A stretch of 44,987 bases of DNA from an uncultured Mucilaginibacter sp. (GCF_937859865.1 NZ_CALMAT010000012.1:1990-46976), one strand, 5' to 3'. Positions 34,502-43,006 are shown, counted from the first letter of the stretch. Numbers and translations are program-made. The notes: generated by a model from the sequence alone, not told the origin.

Positions 34502-36192
34502 GGGTCATCAAATTTACAATCCTTTTTGTTGTGCTGATCGGTGTCAGTTCGGCAATACACGCGCAGTCGCTTTCGGTAGGTTCTGTAGCTACCGAAGATT
34601 ATTTCAGGCGGGCGCAGTTGCAGGGCCAGGCCGATACCAGTGTTTCTTTTACCGTTCGGCCGGTGTTTCCTACCAGTTTAAAAAAGCCGGCAGACCCTTT
34701 TTATCCCGACAGCAGCGAGCAGCACTACAACTTACTGAAAACGAACAGTTCATGGCGATATTCGGATAAAAAGTTAAGCATGCTTCTTTTACCGCTAACT
34801 TTTCAGTCGCAGTTCAATTCCGATCATCCTTATGGTTGGAACGATGGCGCGATGATCCCGGCAAAAGGCATCCAAACTTATTTCAGTGCCGGTGTTTATG
34901 CAGCGTACGGGCCTTTGTCTGTTCAATTCAGGCCAGAGTTGGTGATTGCCCAAAATCCGCCCTTTGAAACGTTAAGCCAAAGCCATTACGATGTTATTTT
35001 TGCCCGCTACTACGATATTTACAACAATACCGATCTGCCCGTCCGTTTTGGTACAACCAGTTACACAAAGGCCTATTGGGGCCAAAGCAGTATCCGCTTA
35101 AATTACAAAGGCTTGTCTTTTGGTTTGTCCACAGAAAATTTATGGTGGGGGCCAGGCATCAGGAATTCATTGCTGATGAGCAATTCTGCACCGGGCTTTA
35201 AACACCTCACCTTAAATACTTCCCGGCCTTTAAAAACGCCCATTGGTTCTTTTGAGGGGCAGTTGATTGCCGGCCGGTTAGAAAACTCAGGCTATGCGCC
35301 TTTGGTTCCCGACCATACTTATTTTAACACCAATTTGTATGTGCCAAAGCCCAACGACTGGCGTTACTTGGCCGGGATAATTGTAACCTGGCAGCCTAAA
35401 TGGGTTCCCGGCTTGTTTTTAGGTTTTGATCAAAGCTCGCAAACTTATGGCAAGGATTTGAGCGGAATCAAAAGTTACCTTCCGCTTTTTTCATCGGTAA
35501 AAACAGTATCAGCGCCAGATGCGCCAATCAACAAGCAAGACCAGCGAAGTTCAGTTTTTATGCGCTGGCTGTGGAAAAAAGAACACGCCGAAATTTATTT
35601 TGAATACGGCCACAACAATACCACAAGCGATTTTTTGCAATCAATTTTATCTCCAGAAAACTCGAGGGCATACATTTGGGGGCTTAGAAAACTATTGCCT
35701 TTTAACACTTCCCGCAAAGAAAATATTTTAATTGGTGTTGAAGTTACTCAACTTCAAGAAAATTCAATCAGCAAAATTTTGGCCGGTGATGAATGGTACG
35801 TCAGCAAAAGCATCCGTCAGGGTTATACCAACTTGGGGGAAAGTTTGGGGGCCGGGATTGGGCCAGGGGCAAACCTTCAATCTTTGGATGTAAGTTGGGT
35901 AAGCGGATTAAAAAAGTTGGGCCTGCAGTTTGAGCGTTATGTCCATAACAATGATTTTTATTACTACGCTTTTAGCGACAGCCAGGATTATACACGGCAT
36001 TGGGTTGATATGAGCATGGCTTTTAACGGCGAATGGAATTATAAAAACTTAATTTTCAACACAAAAATCCAAGCGATTAAATCTTTTGATTACCAATGGG
36101 CTTTGAAGAAACCGGGCAACGATATTACTTTTCAAAATCAAACCAGCAGGTTTAATTTGCAGGTGCAGCTTGGGGCCAGTTACAGGTTTTAG
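34498..36192 (+). CDS. Wzi-family capsule assembly outer-membrane protein (copy 1), GTG start
   Basis: 564 aa. The start is GTG at 34498, overlapping the upstream TGA. It is the only start that keeps the signal peptide (FTILFVVLIGVSSAIHAQ). The mature protein is beta-barrel-like, with family-type segments also found in copy 2: HPYGWNDGAMIPAKG, YWGQSSIRLNYKGLSFGLS, NLWWGPGIRNSLLMSN, APGFKHLTLNTSRP and a terminal aromatic strand ending in SYRF. Wzi-like proteins help anchor or organise exported polysaccharide at the surface. A motif copy at 34781-34791 is read as M-L-L-L. Confidence 0.88.
   Translation: MRVIKFTILFVVLIGVSSAIHAQSLSVGSVATEDYFRRAQLQGQADTSVSFTVRPVFPTSLKKPADPFYPDSSEQHYNLLKTNSSWRYSDKKLSMLLLPLTFQSQFNSDHPYGWNDGAMIPAKGIQTYFSAGVYAAYGPLSVQFRPELVIAQNPPFETLSQSHYDVIFARYYDIYNNTDLPVRFGTTSYTKAYWGQSSIRLNYKGLSFGLSTENLWWGPGIRNSLLMSNSAPGFKHLTLNTSRPLKTPIGSFEGQLIAGRLENSGYAPLVPDHTYFNTNLYVPKPNDWRYLAGIIVTWQPKWVPGLFLGFDQSSQTYGKDLSGIKSYLPLFSSVKTVSAPDAPINKQDQRSSVFMRWLWKKEHAEIYFEYGHNNTTSDFLQSILSPENSRAYIWGLRKLLPFNTSRKENILIGVEVTQLQENSISKILAGDEWYVSKSIRQGYTNLGESLGAGIGPGANLQSLDVSWVSGLKKLGLQFERYVHNNDFYYYAFSDSQDYTRHWVDMSMAFNGEWNYKNLIFNTKIQAIKSFDYQWALKKPGNDITFQNQTSRFNLQVQLGASYRF
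34781..34791 (+). repeat. in-gene copy of the motif in wzi-like copy 1
   Basis: An exact copy read as M-L-L-L, followed by CCGCTAACTTTTCAGT. Confidence 0.8.
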
Positions 36193-36248
36193 TTTACTGG
36201 TTTAGGTGGATAAGCAGGTTGTTTTAAAGCTTTGGAAAAATTAACGCA

Positions 36249-36334
36249 ATGCTTCTTTTAGCACTAAAAAATTGGTATCAAACTTAAATTTAAAATATTG
36301 GCCATACTGTTTTTAGTACGGTAAAAGAAGCATG
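36249..36334. repeat. paired inverted motif element between the two wzi-like genes
   Basis: Cores are TGCTTCTTTTA (36250-36260) and TAAAAGAAGCA (36322-36332), with inner extensions GCACTAAAAAATTGG and ACTGTTTTTAGTACGG. The two large homologous wzi-like genes are separated only by this gap. Confidence 0.87.
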
Positions 36335-36381
36335 AAGGCAAAAAAGAGGTTAAGCAAGTCCTGACAATCAGGCCCGTAGAA

Positions 36382-38085
36382 ATGAAAAAAATATTTTTTA
36401 TCGTATTGAGCGCGCTTGCTTTTAACTGTTTTGTGCCAAGCGCTAAAGTAACCGCACAAACACTTCCCGTTGGCTCCAACGTGCTGGACGATTATTACCG
36501 GCGCGAACAGCTTTTAGGCAAGGTGGATTCCACTGTTTCTTTTACTATACGCCCTCTTTTTCCGGTTGCTTCGTTAAAAATTAAGGATGTTTTTGATCCG
36601 GACAGTTCCCTCAAAGCTGACCATTGGGTACAATCCGGTCCAATATCTTTTGCAAAAGGTTTAGGTGTTTTCCAAATTTTGCCGCTATCGTGGCAGCAGC
36701 AATATAATTCTGACCATCCTTATGGTTGGAACGATGGTGCCATGATCCCGGCCAAAGGCTATCAAACTATGGTGAGCGGTGGTTTTTTTGCAAAAATTGG
36801 GCCGTTAAGTGTTCAGCTAAGGCCAGAATTTGTTTATGCTGCAAACCCGGCTTTTAATGGTTTTGCTTCCGGCCATACAGGGCAAGATTTAGTCAATTAC
36901 TACGCTTATCACAATTTGATTGACTGGCCCGAACGCTATGGCAACAGCCCATACAGCAAAGCGTTTTGGGGGCAAAGCAGTATCAGGTTAACAGTTGGGC
37001 CAGTGTCTGCAGGCTTGTCCAACGAAAATATCTGGTGGGGGCCGGGCATCCACAATGCTTTGGTTTTAAGCAATAATGCACCGGGTTTTAAGCATTTTAC
37101 GCTAAATACTGTTCGGCCAATAAAAACTTACATTGGTTCTTTTGAAGGACAATTTATAGCCGGACGGTTGGATGCGTCAAATTTTACACCTTTAGAAGTA
37201 ACTGCTTTGCCAGACGGAACAAATTTGTTTGTACCCAAAAGAAACGACTGGCGGTATTTCACCGGGATCAACATCAATTACCATCCAAAATGGGTGCCGG
37301 GCCTTACGCTTGGTTATACCCGGACTTTTGATGCTTATCATAATGATGTCCACGGTTTCAGCAGTTATTTTCCATTTTTTACAGCATATGAAAAAGTTAT
37401 TTCCGGTGTTAACGGCGACCCTTTTCCACGCGATCAGGTAACTTCGTTTTACAGCCGCTGGTTGTTTACCAAAGCGCAGGCAGAGGTTTATTTTGAGTAC
37501 GGCCTGAATGACAATTCTTATAATTATAATGATTTTTTGGGTTCTCCGGATCACTCCAGGGCGTATTTGTTTGGCTTTCGCAAGATGCTTCTTTTACCGG
37601 GTAAAAATGATCAGCATGTTTTGTTCAGTGCCGAAATCACACAGCTTTCGCAAACAATAGATAGGATAGTGCGCGATGCAAGCGGCTGGTACATCCACAG
37701 CACAGTACGGCAGGGACAAACCAATCAAGGCCAAATTTTGGGTGCAGGAACTGGTTCTGGCGGAAACCTGCAATCCATGGATGTAAGCTGGGTTTCGGGC
37801 CTGAAAAAATTAGGCATCGGCTTAGAACGTTATGAACACAATGTTGATTTTTACCGCACAGCTTTCCCAGATATTAACGGCAACAGCAGGAAATGGGTTG
37901 ATTTTGCCTTTGCATTGAATGGCGAATGGAACTACAAAAACCTGATATTCAATGCCAAATTTCAGGAGATCAAATCTTTAAATTACGAATGGATTTTAAA
38001 AGATTATGACCCCGGCAAGTATTATATCCCGCACAACGATGTTTTTAATTTTCATGGCGAGCTGGGCGTAACTTTCAGGTTTTAA
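36382..38085 (+). CDS. Wzi-family capsule assembly outer-membrane protein (copy 2)
   Basis: 567 aa, paralogous to the preceding gene along its whole length. A signal peptide covers about residues 1-26 (ending AKVTAQ). Shared segments include HPYGWNDGAMIPAKG, FWGQSSIRLTVGPVSAGLS, NIWWGPGIHNALVLSNNAPG and a final strand GELGVTFRF. The tandem arrangement suggests duplication followed by divergence. The 3' end overlaps the convergent wzz-like gene by 11 nt. The motif copy at 37586-37596 is again read as M-L-L-L, at a position not homologous to that in copy 1. Confidence 0.88.
   Translation: MKKIFFIVLSALAFNCFVPSAKVTAQTLPVGSNVLDDYYRREQLLGKVDSTVSFTIRPLFPVASLKIKDVFDPDSSLKADHWVQSGPISFAKGLGVFQILPLSWQQQYNSDHPYGWNDGAMIPAKGYQTMVSGGFFAKIGPLSVQLRPEFVYAANPAFNGFASGHTGQDLVNYYAYHNLIDWPERYGNSPYSKAFWGQSSIRLTVGPVSAGLSNENIWWGPGIHNALVLSNNAPGFKHFTLNTVRPIKTYIGSFEGQFIAGRLDASNFTPLEVTALPDGTNLFVPKRNDWRYFTGININYHPKWVPGLTLGYTRTFDAYHNDVHGFSSYFPFFTAYEKVISGVNGDPFPRDQVTSFYSRWLFTKAQAEVYFEYGLNDNSYNYNDFLGSPDHSRAYLFGFRKMLLLPGKNDQHVLFSAEITQLSQTIDRIVRDASGWYIHSTVRQGQTNQGQILGAGTGSGGNLQSMDVSWVSGLKKLGIGLERYEHNVDFYRTAFPDINGNSRKWVDFAFALNGEWNYKNLIFNAKFQEIKSLNYEWILKDYDPGKYYIPHNDVFNFHGELGVTFRF
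37586..37596 (+). repeat. in-gene copy of the motif in wzi-like copy 2
   Basis: An exact copy read as M-L-L-L and followed by CCGGGTAAAAATGATCAG, one of the best half-site matches in coding sequence. It is not at the position homologous to the copy in wzi-like gene 1. Confidence 0.85.
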
Positions 38086-39139
38086 CTGTTTTGCGGGACA
38101 GCAACACATAAAAGCTGAACAATACTGCAGAGAGGAGAATACCGGTCAAAATCCCGATTGAGTATTTCAGCCGGTTTTTCTTTAAAGGAAGTTCCGGCTC
38201 GTCTACCACTTGTACTGTTGGCGTTTCCTGGGCCAGCATCGTTTTGCTTGATTCTAAATTTTTGACCGTTTCAGAAAAAATGGTGGACAAAACTATTTTA
38301 TCGCGTTCGCGGATATCCACACTGGCATTGGCAGTGGTGTAAGCAGGGTTGAGGTCTAAAAGGCTTTGGTTGGCAGCGGATGCAGCGTAGGTTTTACGGT
38401 TGAGGATTACACCAATACTGTCCGCACGGTGCTGCAAACGGTTCACATTGTTTCGCAACCGTTTGGTTTTGGTGCTGATAAAAAAATCCGTGGACTGTTT
38501 AATCATTCTTGTACAAAAAAGCATCGCCAGTTTTTCATCGCGCATGGTGGTGTTCACTTCAAAAAAACCTAATTTTTTATCGGTTTTGGCGATACCAAAT
38601 TCTCCGTTTAAAATCAGCGTAACCATTTCATGCAGCAAACTGTCTTGCAAGCGTGTGTTGTGTTTATCATCCGCAGGAAACCGAACAATTTTGCCGTCAG
38701 GACTGTACTTCAACCATTTTTTATCCAACTTATAAACAGCGGCATAACGATCGGCTAGGGTTTGCGTGCTGTCATAAGGCGTCAGCAAAGTTTTTTTAAT
38801 CAGCTTCTGGCTTTTGATCAGTTCCTGCACATTATCGCCGGCCAAAACGCCGCTTGCGCCGCCTAAACCGTCTAAATTAAAACCAAACTGTCCGGCCAAA
38901 GAAGCCAACCCGCCTGCGCCGCCTGCAGATTTTGAATCATCCACCACAAAAGTTAAGCGTGCGGTATAAGTTGGCGTCCAAAGCCGGGCCGTTAAAGCGC
39001 CAAGCATCGCGCCAATGGTTAAAACCAGTGCCAGCGTTTTTTTAAATTTCAGCACATATTTAACATCGTTAATGCGGTCAACCAGCAGTTTGTTAAAAGA
39101 AAATTCTGGTTCGTATGGGTAGGCCGATTCCTGGTTCAT
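38075..39139 (-). CDS. Wzz-like polysaccharide co-polymerase (second copy)
   Basis: 354 aa, the same length as the copy at 11037-12101. The first membrane helix is near residues 36-56 (LALVLTIGAMLGALTARLW). Then comes FVVDDSKSAGGAGGLASLAG, the glycine-rich segment shared with the first copy, and a second helix near the C-terminus (YSIGILTGILLSAVLFSFYV). QETPTVQVVDEPELPLKKN is the conserved pre-TM2 motif. It lies 2 nt after the SLBB gene on the same strand. No kinase domain. Confidence 0.88.
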   Translation of the reverse strand: MNQESAYPYEPEFSFNKLLVDRINDVKYVLKFKKTLALVLTIGAMLGALTARLWTPTYTARLTFVVDDSKSAGGAGGLASLAGQFGFNLDGLGGASGVLAGDNVQELIKSQKLIKKTLLTPYDSTQTLADRYAAVYKLDKKWLKYSPDGKIVRFPADDKHNTRLQDSLLHEMVTLILNGEFGIAKTDKKLGFFEVNTTMRDEKLAMLFCTRMIKQSTDFFISTKTKRLRNNVNRLQHRADSIGVILNRKTYAASAANQSLLDLNPAYTTANASVDIRERDKIVLSTIFSETVKNLESSKTMLAQETPTVQVVDEPELPLKKNRLKYSIGILTGILLSAVLFSFYVLLSRKTVKT

Positions 39140-39141
39140 GT

Positions 39142-41481
39142 TTATTTATGTAAGATGGCAAATAAACTGACTAAAGCAGTAAGCACCGGGGCAATAATTA
39201 CAGCCAAATCGCCAAAGCCAATTTTAAACGCTTTTGGCGATTTCACGGGAACGATGATTTTACTTCCCGGTTTTACGCTTGGGTAATTGCGGAAGAATAA
39301 AAAATGCCTAACCGGGCGGTTCAGCCCATCCGGATATTTGATGTATGCTCCTTTTAGCCGTGCATTTTCGGTAAGGCCTGCTGCCGAATTGATGTAATAC
39401 CTAAACCGGCGCCCACTATAACTAATAAATTGCGGGTTGTTTACCGCTCCTGAAACCTCTACATAAGAAATTACACGAGGCACAAAAATACTATCGCCGG
39501 GCAGCAAAACCATATTTTTGTTGTTCTTGCGGTCGCCGTTTTTGGCAGCCAGTTCTAAATTTACACGTACGCCATTTCTGTAAACCTGCGTGTTTTCAAC
39601 AGAACCATAAGGCGTTATCCCGCCAGCCCTTTTCAAAAAATCGGTGGCTGTTTCGTCCCTTTTTTGTACGGCATAATCTCCCGGAAACAAAACTTCTCCC
39701 TTAACGCTCACATTGCCCAACGAACGGTAATTGACCAAACGCGGCACATTGATGTAATCCAGCGGCTGCAGTTCGATATCCTGACTACTGTTTTTATCGT
39801 CCATATTTACGATAAAAGTACTGACCAATTGGTTGGCCACACTGTCCGATTCATTCTTGATAATCCTCGAAATTTCCACATGATGATCTGCTGCTTCCTC
39901 ATTAAAACCGCCAGCCATTGCAATCGCATCCGCTAATTTAATGCCTTTTCGAAAGGTTAAAATAGAAGGCCGCCGAACATAACCGTTCACCGTGATTTTT
40001 TGGTTGGATGTGAAAGCCGTACGGTCTTGAACGATGACGGAATCATCACGCAACAGCGGCACATCGTTTTTACCGCTGATGATTTCGGTTGGATTGAACG
40101 GCACCAAAGTTTTTTCTAAGTTTGGCAGCGTCCTTTTGATGTAGCCGCGTTCCATATAAGCTTCGGGTTTTAAACCTTGTGCTGTTTTTAGCAATTCGGC
40201 AAGTGTAAAACCGGCTGTCAATTCGTAAGTTCCGGGGCGATAGACGGCACCTTCCAAAGTAATGCGGTTGGTATAACGGTTGGTAATGGCACCAATCTGT
40301 ACCAAGTCACCATTGTGTGGAATATAGTTGGAAAAAAGATTTGCCGGCACATCTTTCACCTCTCGTTCCAACGCGTTGATCTGGTCTACTTTTGCAATGC
40401 CTTTATAAGCAATATCGGTATAACCACCGGCGTAACGGATCAAATCGTCCAGTTGTTCGGTTTCTTTCAGTTCATAAATTGCCGGCCTTTTCACCTCGCC
40501 GCTGATGCCAACACGCTTTCGGTAAACCGGGATTCGGATCACGTCCTGGTCTTCCAACCGAACGTTCCCGTCCAACAAACCTTTCTGCAAAAAAGTATAA
40601 AAATCAACCGTTTTATAAGGTTTGTTATTTCTAATTAATTCAATATACCGCAACGAACCATTGGCGTTTGGCCCGCCCGAATTGTACAAAGCATTAAACA
40701 AAGTGGCCAAAGAAGAAAGCGTATAAGTGCCAGGCGTTTTTACTTCGCCAACAAGCGTGATTTTGATGCTGCGTGTATTGCCCAAATTTACCGTTAGCTG
40801 GGTTTGCCCCGAACGTAAAGCCGGATAAACTTTCGTCATTTTGTTCCTGATCAAATTGGTGGCCTGCTCAATCGTAAAGCCGTTTACATAAACAATGCCG
40901 GCGTATGGGATTTGCAAGTTTCCTTCGGGACTGATCTTGCTGCGCACGCTGCTTTCGTTTAAACCGGTTACCAATACAATCACTTCATCGCCCGGGCCCA
41001 AAACATAACTTTTTGGTGTGGCCACGCTAAAGTTAGGTTCAAACTTGATGGCGGTTTGGTTAAAAAAATCTGTGCCATAAACATTTAAAACCGGTGCGGC
41101 GGCAGTTTGTGGCAAAGGCTTTACCGGTTTTGGCACCGAAACACTATCGTTGATACTTCTGGAAAAATCTATACTTTTTTTCTCTGCGGATGATGCTGTT
41201 TTTATCGGTGTTTTTTTGTTGAGCCCTAACAAAGTAACGCGGTTTTTCAATTCTTCCACTTCGGTTGCGGGCATGCCTCTTTGCGCCAGCAGTTTGTATG
41301 CGTCTTGCTCAGAAATGCCCGAATCCTGTAATTTTTTCCAAGCTTGTGTTATTTGGTCGTCTGTCAACTGGCTTACTTTGATGGTGGAAGGATCGCTCAT
41401 AGACATACTTTGGGCCGCAGCATGTTTTGCAAAAAAGATCAAACTGAAAAAAAATAAACAAAGCAGGTATTTAATGCGCAT
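39142..41481 (-). CDS. SLBB-domain polysaccharide export protein (second copy, Wza-like)
   Basis: 779 aa from ATG 41481 (a TTG two codons earlier is in frame). A signal peptide (RIKYLLCLFFFSLIFFAKHA, ending AAAQ) is followed by a PES domain (YVLGPGDEVIVLVTGLNE ... ISPEGNLQIPYAGIVYVNG) and several SLBB repeats (LVGEVKTPGTYTLSS, ISGEVKRPAIYELKE, LEGAVYRPGTYELTA, VKGEVLFPGDYAVQ). A C-terminal hydrophobic helix lies near the end (DLAVIIAPVLTALVSLFAIL). Architecture matches the 8516 gene. It may serve a second polysaccharide or be an alternative channel. Confidence 0.92.
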   Translation of the reverse strand: MRIKYLLCLFFFSLIFFAKHAAAQSMSMSDPSTIKVSQLTDDQITQAWKKLQDSGISEQDAYKLLAQRGMPATEVEELKNRVTLLGLNKKTPIKTASSAEKKSIDFSRSINDSVSVPKPVKPLPQTAAAPVLNVYGTDFFNQTAIKFEPNFSVATPKSYVLGPGDEVIVLVTGLNESSVRSKISPEGNLQIPYAGIVYVNGFTIEQATNLIRNKMTKVYPALRSGQTQLTVNLGNTRSIKITLVGEVKTPGTYTLSSLATLFNALYNSGGPNANGSLRYIELIRNNKPYKTVDFYTFLQKGLLDGNVRLEDQDVIRIPVYRKRVGISGEVKRPAIYELKETEQLDDLIRYAGGYTDIAYKGIAKVDQINALEREVKDVPANLFSNYIPHNGDLVQIGAITNRYTNRITLEGAVYRPGTYELTAGFTLAELLKTAQGLKPEAYMERGYIKRTLPNLEKTLVPFNPTEIISGKNDVPLLRDDSVIVQDRTAFTSNQKITVNGYVRRPSILTFRKGIKLADAIAMAGGFNEEAADHHVEISRIIKNESDSVANQLVSTFIVNMDDKNSSQDIELQPLDYINVPRLVNYRSLGNVSVKGEVLFPGDYAVQKRDETATDFLKRAGGITPYGSVENTQVYRNGVRVNLELAAKNGDRKNNKNMVLLPGDSIFVPRVISYVEVSGAVNNPQFISYSGRRFRYYINSAAGLTENARLKGAYIKYPDGLNRPVRHFLFFRNYPSVKPGSKIIVPVKSPKAFKIGFGDLAVIIAPVLTALVSLFAILHK

Positions 41482-41509
41482 GTACAAATTGATGTTAAAT
41501 TGAGCGGTG

Positions 41510-41517
41510 CAAATCTA
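41510..41517 (-). promoter_or_regulatory. candidate -7 box (TAGATTTG) for the second export operon
   Basis: The minus strand reads TAGATTTG, an exact TAnnTTTG match 28 nt before ATG 41481. No TTG at 17-23 nt spacing was found. Confidence 0.4.
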
Positions 41518-41582
41518 AAATTTTAAATCGGTGAAAACTCATGGCAAAAAGCCGGAATTTAGTAGGAAAAGTATTTTTGCCG

Positions 41583-41612
41583 ATGCTTCTTTTATGCCGG
41601 TAAAAACAGTAT
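41583..41612. repeat. compact solo half-site (30 bp imperfect palindrome)
   Basis: ATGCTTCTTTTA is followed after 6 nt by TAAAAACAGTAT, its imperfect inverted copy (9 of 12 positions). There is no second half, so this appears to be a single repeat unit. It shows that each half of the larger elements is itself a small dyad. It lies between the second export operon and the downstream-facing GT4 gene. Confidence 0.8.
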
Positions 41613-41632
41613 GAAGTGCTGTTTTGATTGGG

Positions 41633-42715
41633 TTAATTCTTGACTGCTGCTAATGCCTGATAAGCTTCCAAAGTTTGTTCTGCTGCCTTTTTCCAAGTAT
41701 GCGATGTCAATATTTTTTCTGCCAAATGTTCGGGAAAGGGTGCTGCACTTGCTCGTTCTACCGCTGCTTTAATGCTTTCCGGTTTTTCAGGTTCGCAATA
41801 AAAGGCATCGTTGCCAAAGTATTCGCGCGTGTCCCCTTTTTCTGTAATCACCAAATTACAGTGCATAATTGCCGCTTCCAACGAACTTAGCCCGGTTGTT
41901 TCAAACCAACTGGCCAGCACGTGTACTTTGGCCAGTTGATAATATTTCACCAAATCTTCATGTGGCACGCGGTTTAAAAAAGTTACGTTAGATGCCGCTG
42001 TTGCCTTGCACTCCTGGTAATAATCCAACTGGTTGGCCGAAGGTGCGCCAATAAGCACCAGCTTGTATTTGGTGTTGTTTAAAGCCTTGATCAAATTAAG
42101 CTGGTTCTTTCGGTTTTCGATACGGCCTACACAAATAACCAGGTTTTCATCTTTAGGAACCTCAAGATTGTAGGGAAATTTCTCCGGGTTAATGCCATTG
42201 GTAACAACCATAGATTTAACCTTGCCGGTATATGCTTCTTTTAGCCGCTCTAATTCTGAATAGGAATTGGGCAAGATAAAACCTGCCGTTTCCAGTACTT
42301 CGATAACACTTTTGCGCTGGCCAGTCAGCAAATATTTTACACTTGGAAAATGGTCTTTTCCTACCAGCCAACGGGCAATGGTTTTAAAATATTCCATCCT
42401 GTCTGTTTGCAAGCGGGAAAAAATAACGCCAATGCCTTTTTTGTTGTACTTATAATAATCGCCGTAAGTGCAATAAATGGTTGATACTACAAACGGTATT
42501 TTGGCCCTTTTGCTGTGGTAAACCATATCTGCAGGGCGTGGGATGCCAAAAAAATGAAGTAGGTCATACTTTTCATAAGGTATCACATCTACCGACCGCA
42601 GTATATCAACTTCAACGCCCAAATCAATCAACCTTCGTGCGGTTTGTTCTATTTGTACGGTATCACCCCCGGCTATTTTATATAAGTTTAGTCTCGTAAT
42701 AAATGCTACCTTCAT
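41633..42715 (-). CDS. GT4-family (GT-B) glycosyltransferase
   Basis: 360 aa. The N-terminal domain opens with VAFITRLNLYKIAGGDTVQ, the glycine-rich loop typical of GT4. The C-terminal Glycos_transf_1 domain contains VICVGRIENRKNQLNLIKAL, YKLVLIGAPS, HVLASWFETTGLSSLEAAIM (E-x7-E donor region) and VITEKGDTREYFGNDAFYCE. The gene is transcribed on the minus strand and followed, after the 30-bp solo repeat, by the second export operon. The motif copy at 42233-42243 is read as L-K-E-A. Donor sugar unknown. Confidence 0.92.
   Translation of the reverse strand: MKVAFITRLNLYKIAGGDTVQIEQTARRLIDLGVEVDILRSVDVIPYEKYDLLHFFGIPRPADMVYHSKRAKIPFVVSTIYCTYGDYYKYNKKGIGVIFSRLQTDRMEYFKTIARWLVGKDHFPSVKYLLTGQRKSVIEVLETAGFILPNSYSELERLKEAYTGKVKSMVVTNGINPEKFPYNLEVPKDENLVICVGRIENRKNQLNLIKALNNTKYKLVLIGAPSANQLDYYQECKATAASNVTFLNRVPHEDLVKYYQLAKVHVLASWFETTGLSSLEAAIMHCNLVITEKGDTREYFGNDAFYCEPEKPESIKAAVERASAAPFPEHLAEKILTSHTWKKAAEQTLEAYQALAAVKN
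42233..42243 (+). repeat. in-gene copy of the motif in the GT4 gene
   Basis: An exact copy read on the coding strand as L-K-E-A. Confidence 0.8.
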
Positions 42716-42925
42716 TTTTGTTTGTTAACACACTTCTTAAAGTTGGAAGAAGAAATAGGCCAAAGTTAAATATTTATTCAAGGATGTTCTTTTTTCAGTT
42801 GGTTTATTTTATTGGAGAAAGCATCGGCATAAATTTTTTAGATTGGATTAAACTAAACAAAAGCCAAAGCTGCCCGTATAAATTAGGTTGATCTATTAAT
42901 TAATTTGTTGCAATAAGTGTAACAA

Positions 42926-43006
42926 ATGCTTCTTTTACACGTAAAAAATTGGTGAGTGCTTTTTTTATCTGAACAAAGAACAAAAAAATGAGGGTAAAAG
43001 AAGCAT
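42926..43006. repeat. paired inverted ATGCTTCTTTTA element (81 bp)
   Basis: Cores are TGCTTCTTTTA (42927-42937) and TAAAAGAAGCA (42995-43005), with A/T runs just inside both (CACGTAAAAAATTGG and AAAAAAATGAGGG). It lies in the divergent region. Confidence 0.87.

Noticed and set aside
42703-42891. 62-codon open frame on the plus strand in the divergent intergenic region
   Set aside because: It has no recognisable domain and overlaps the start of the GT4 gene. Its A/T-rich composition looks non-coding.
2442-43006. Interpretation of the repeats as a CRISPR array
   Set aside because: The copies are kilobases apart, in both orientations and inside genes, with no regular spacers or cas genes.
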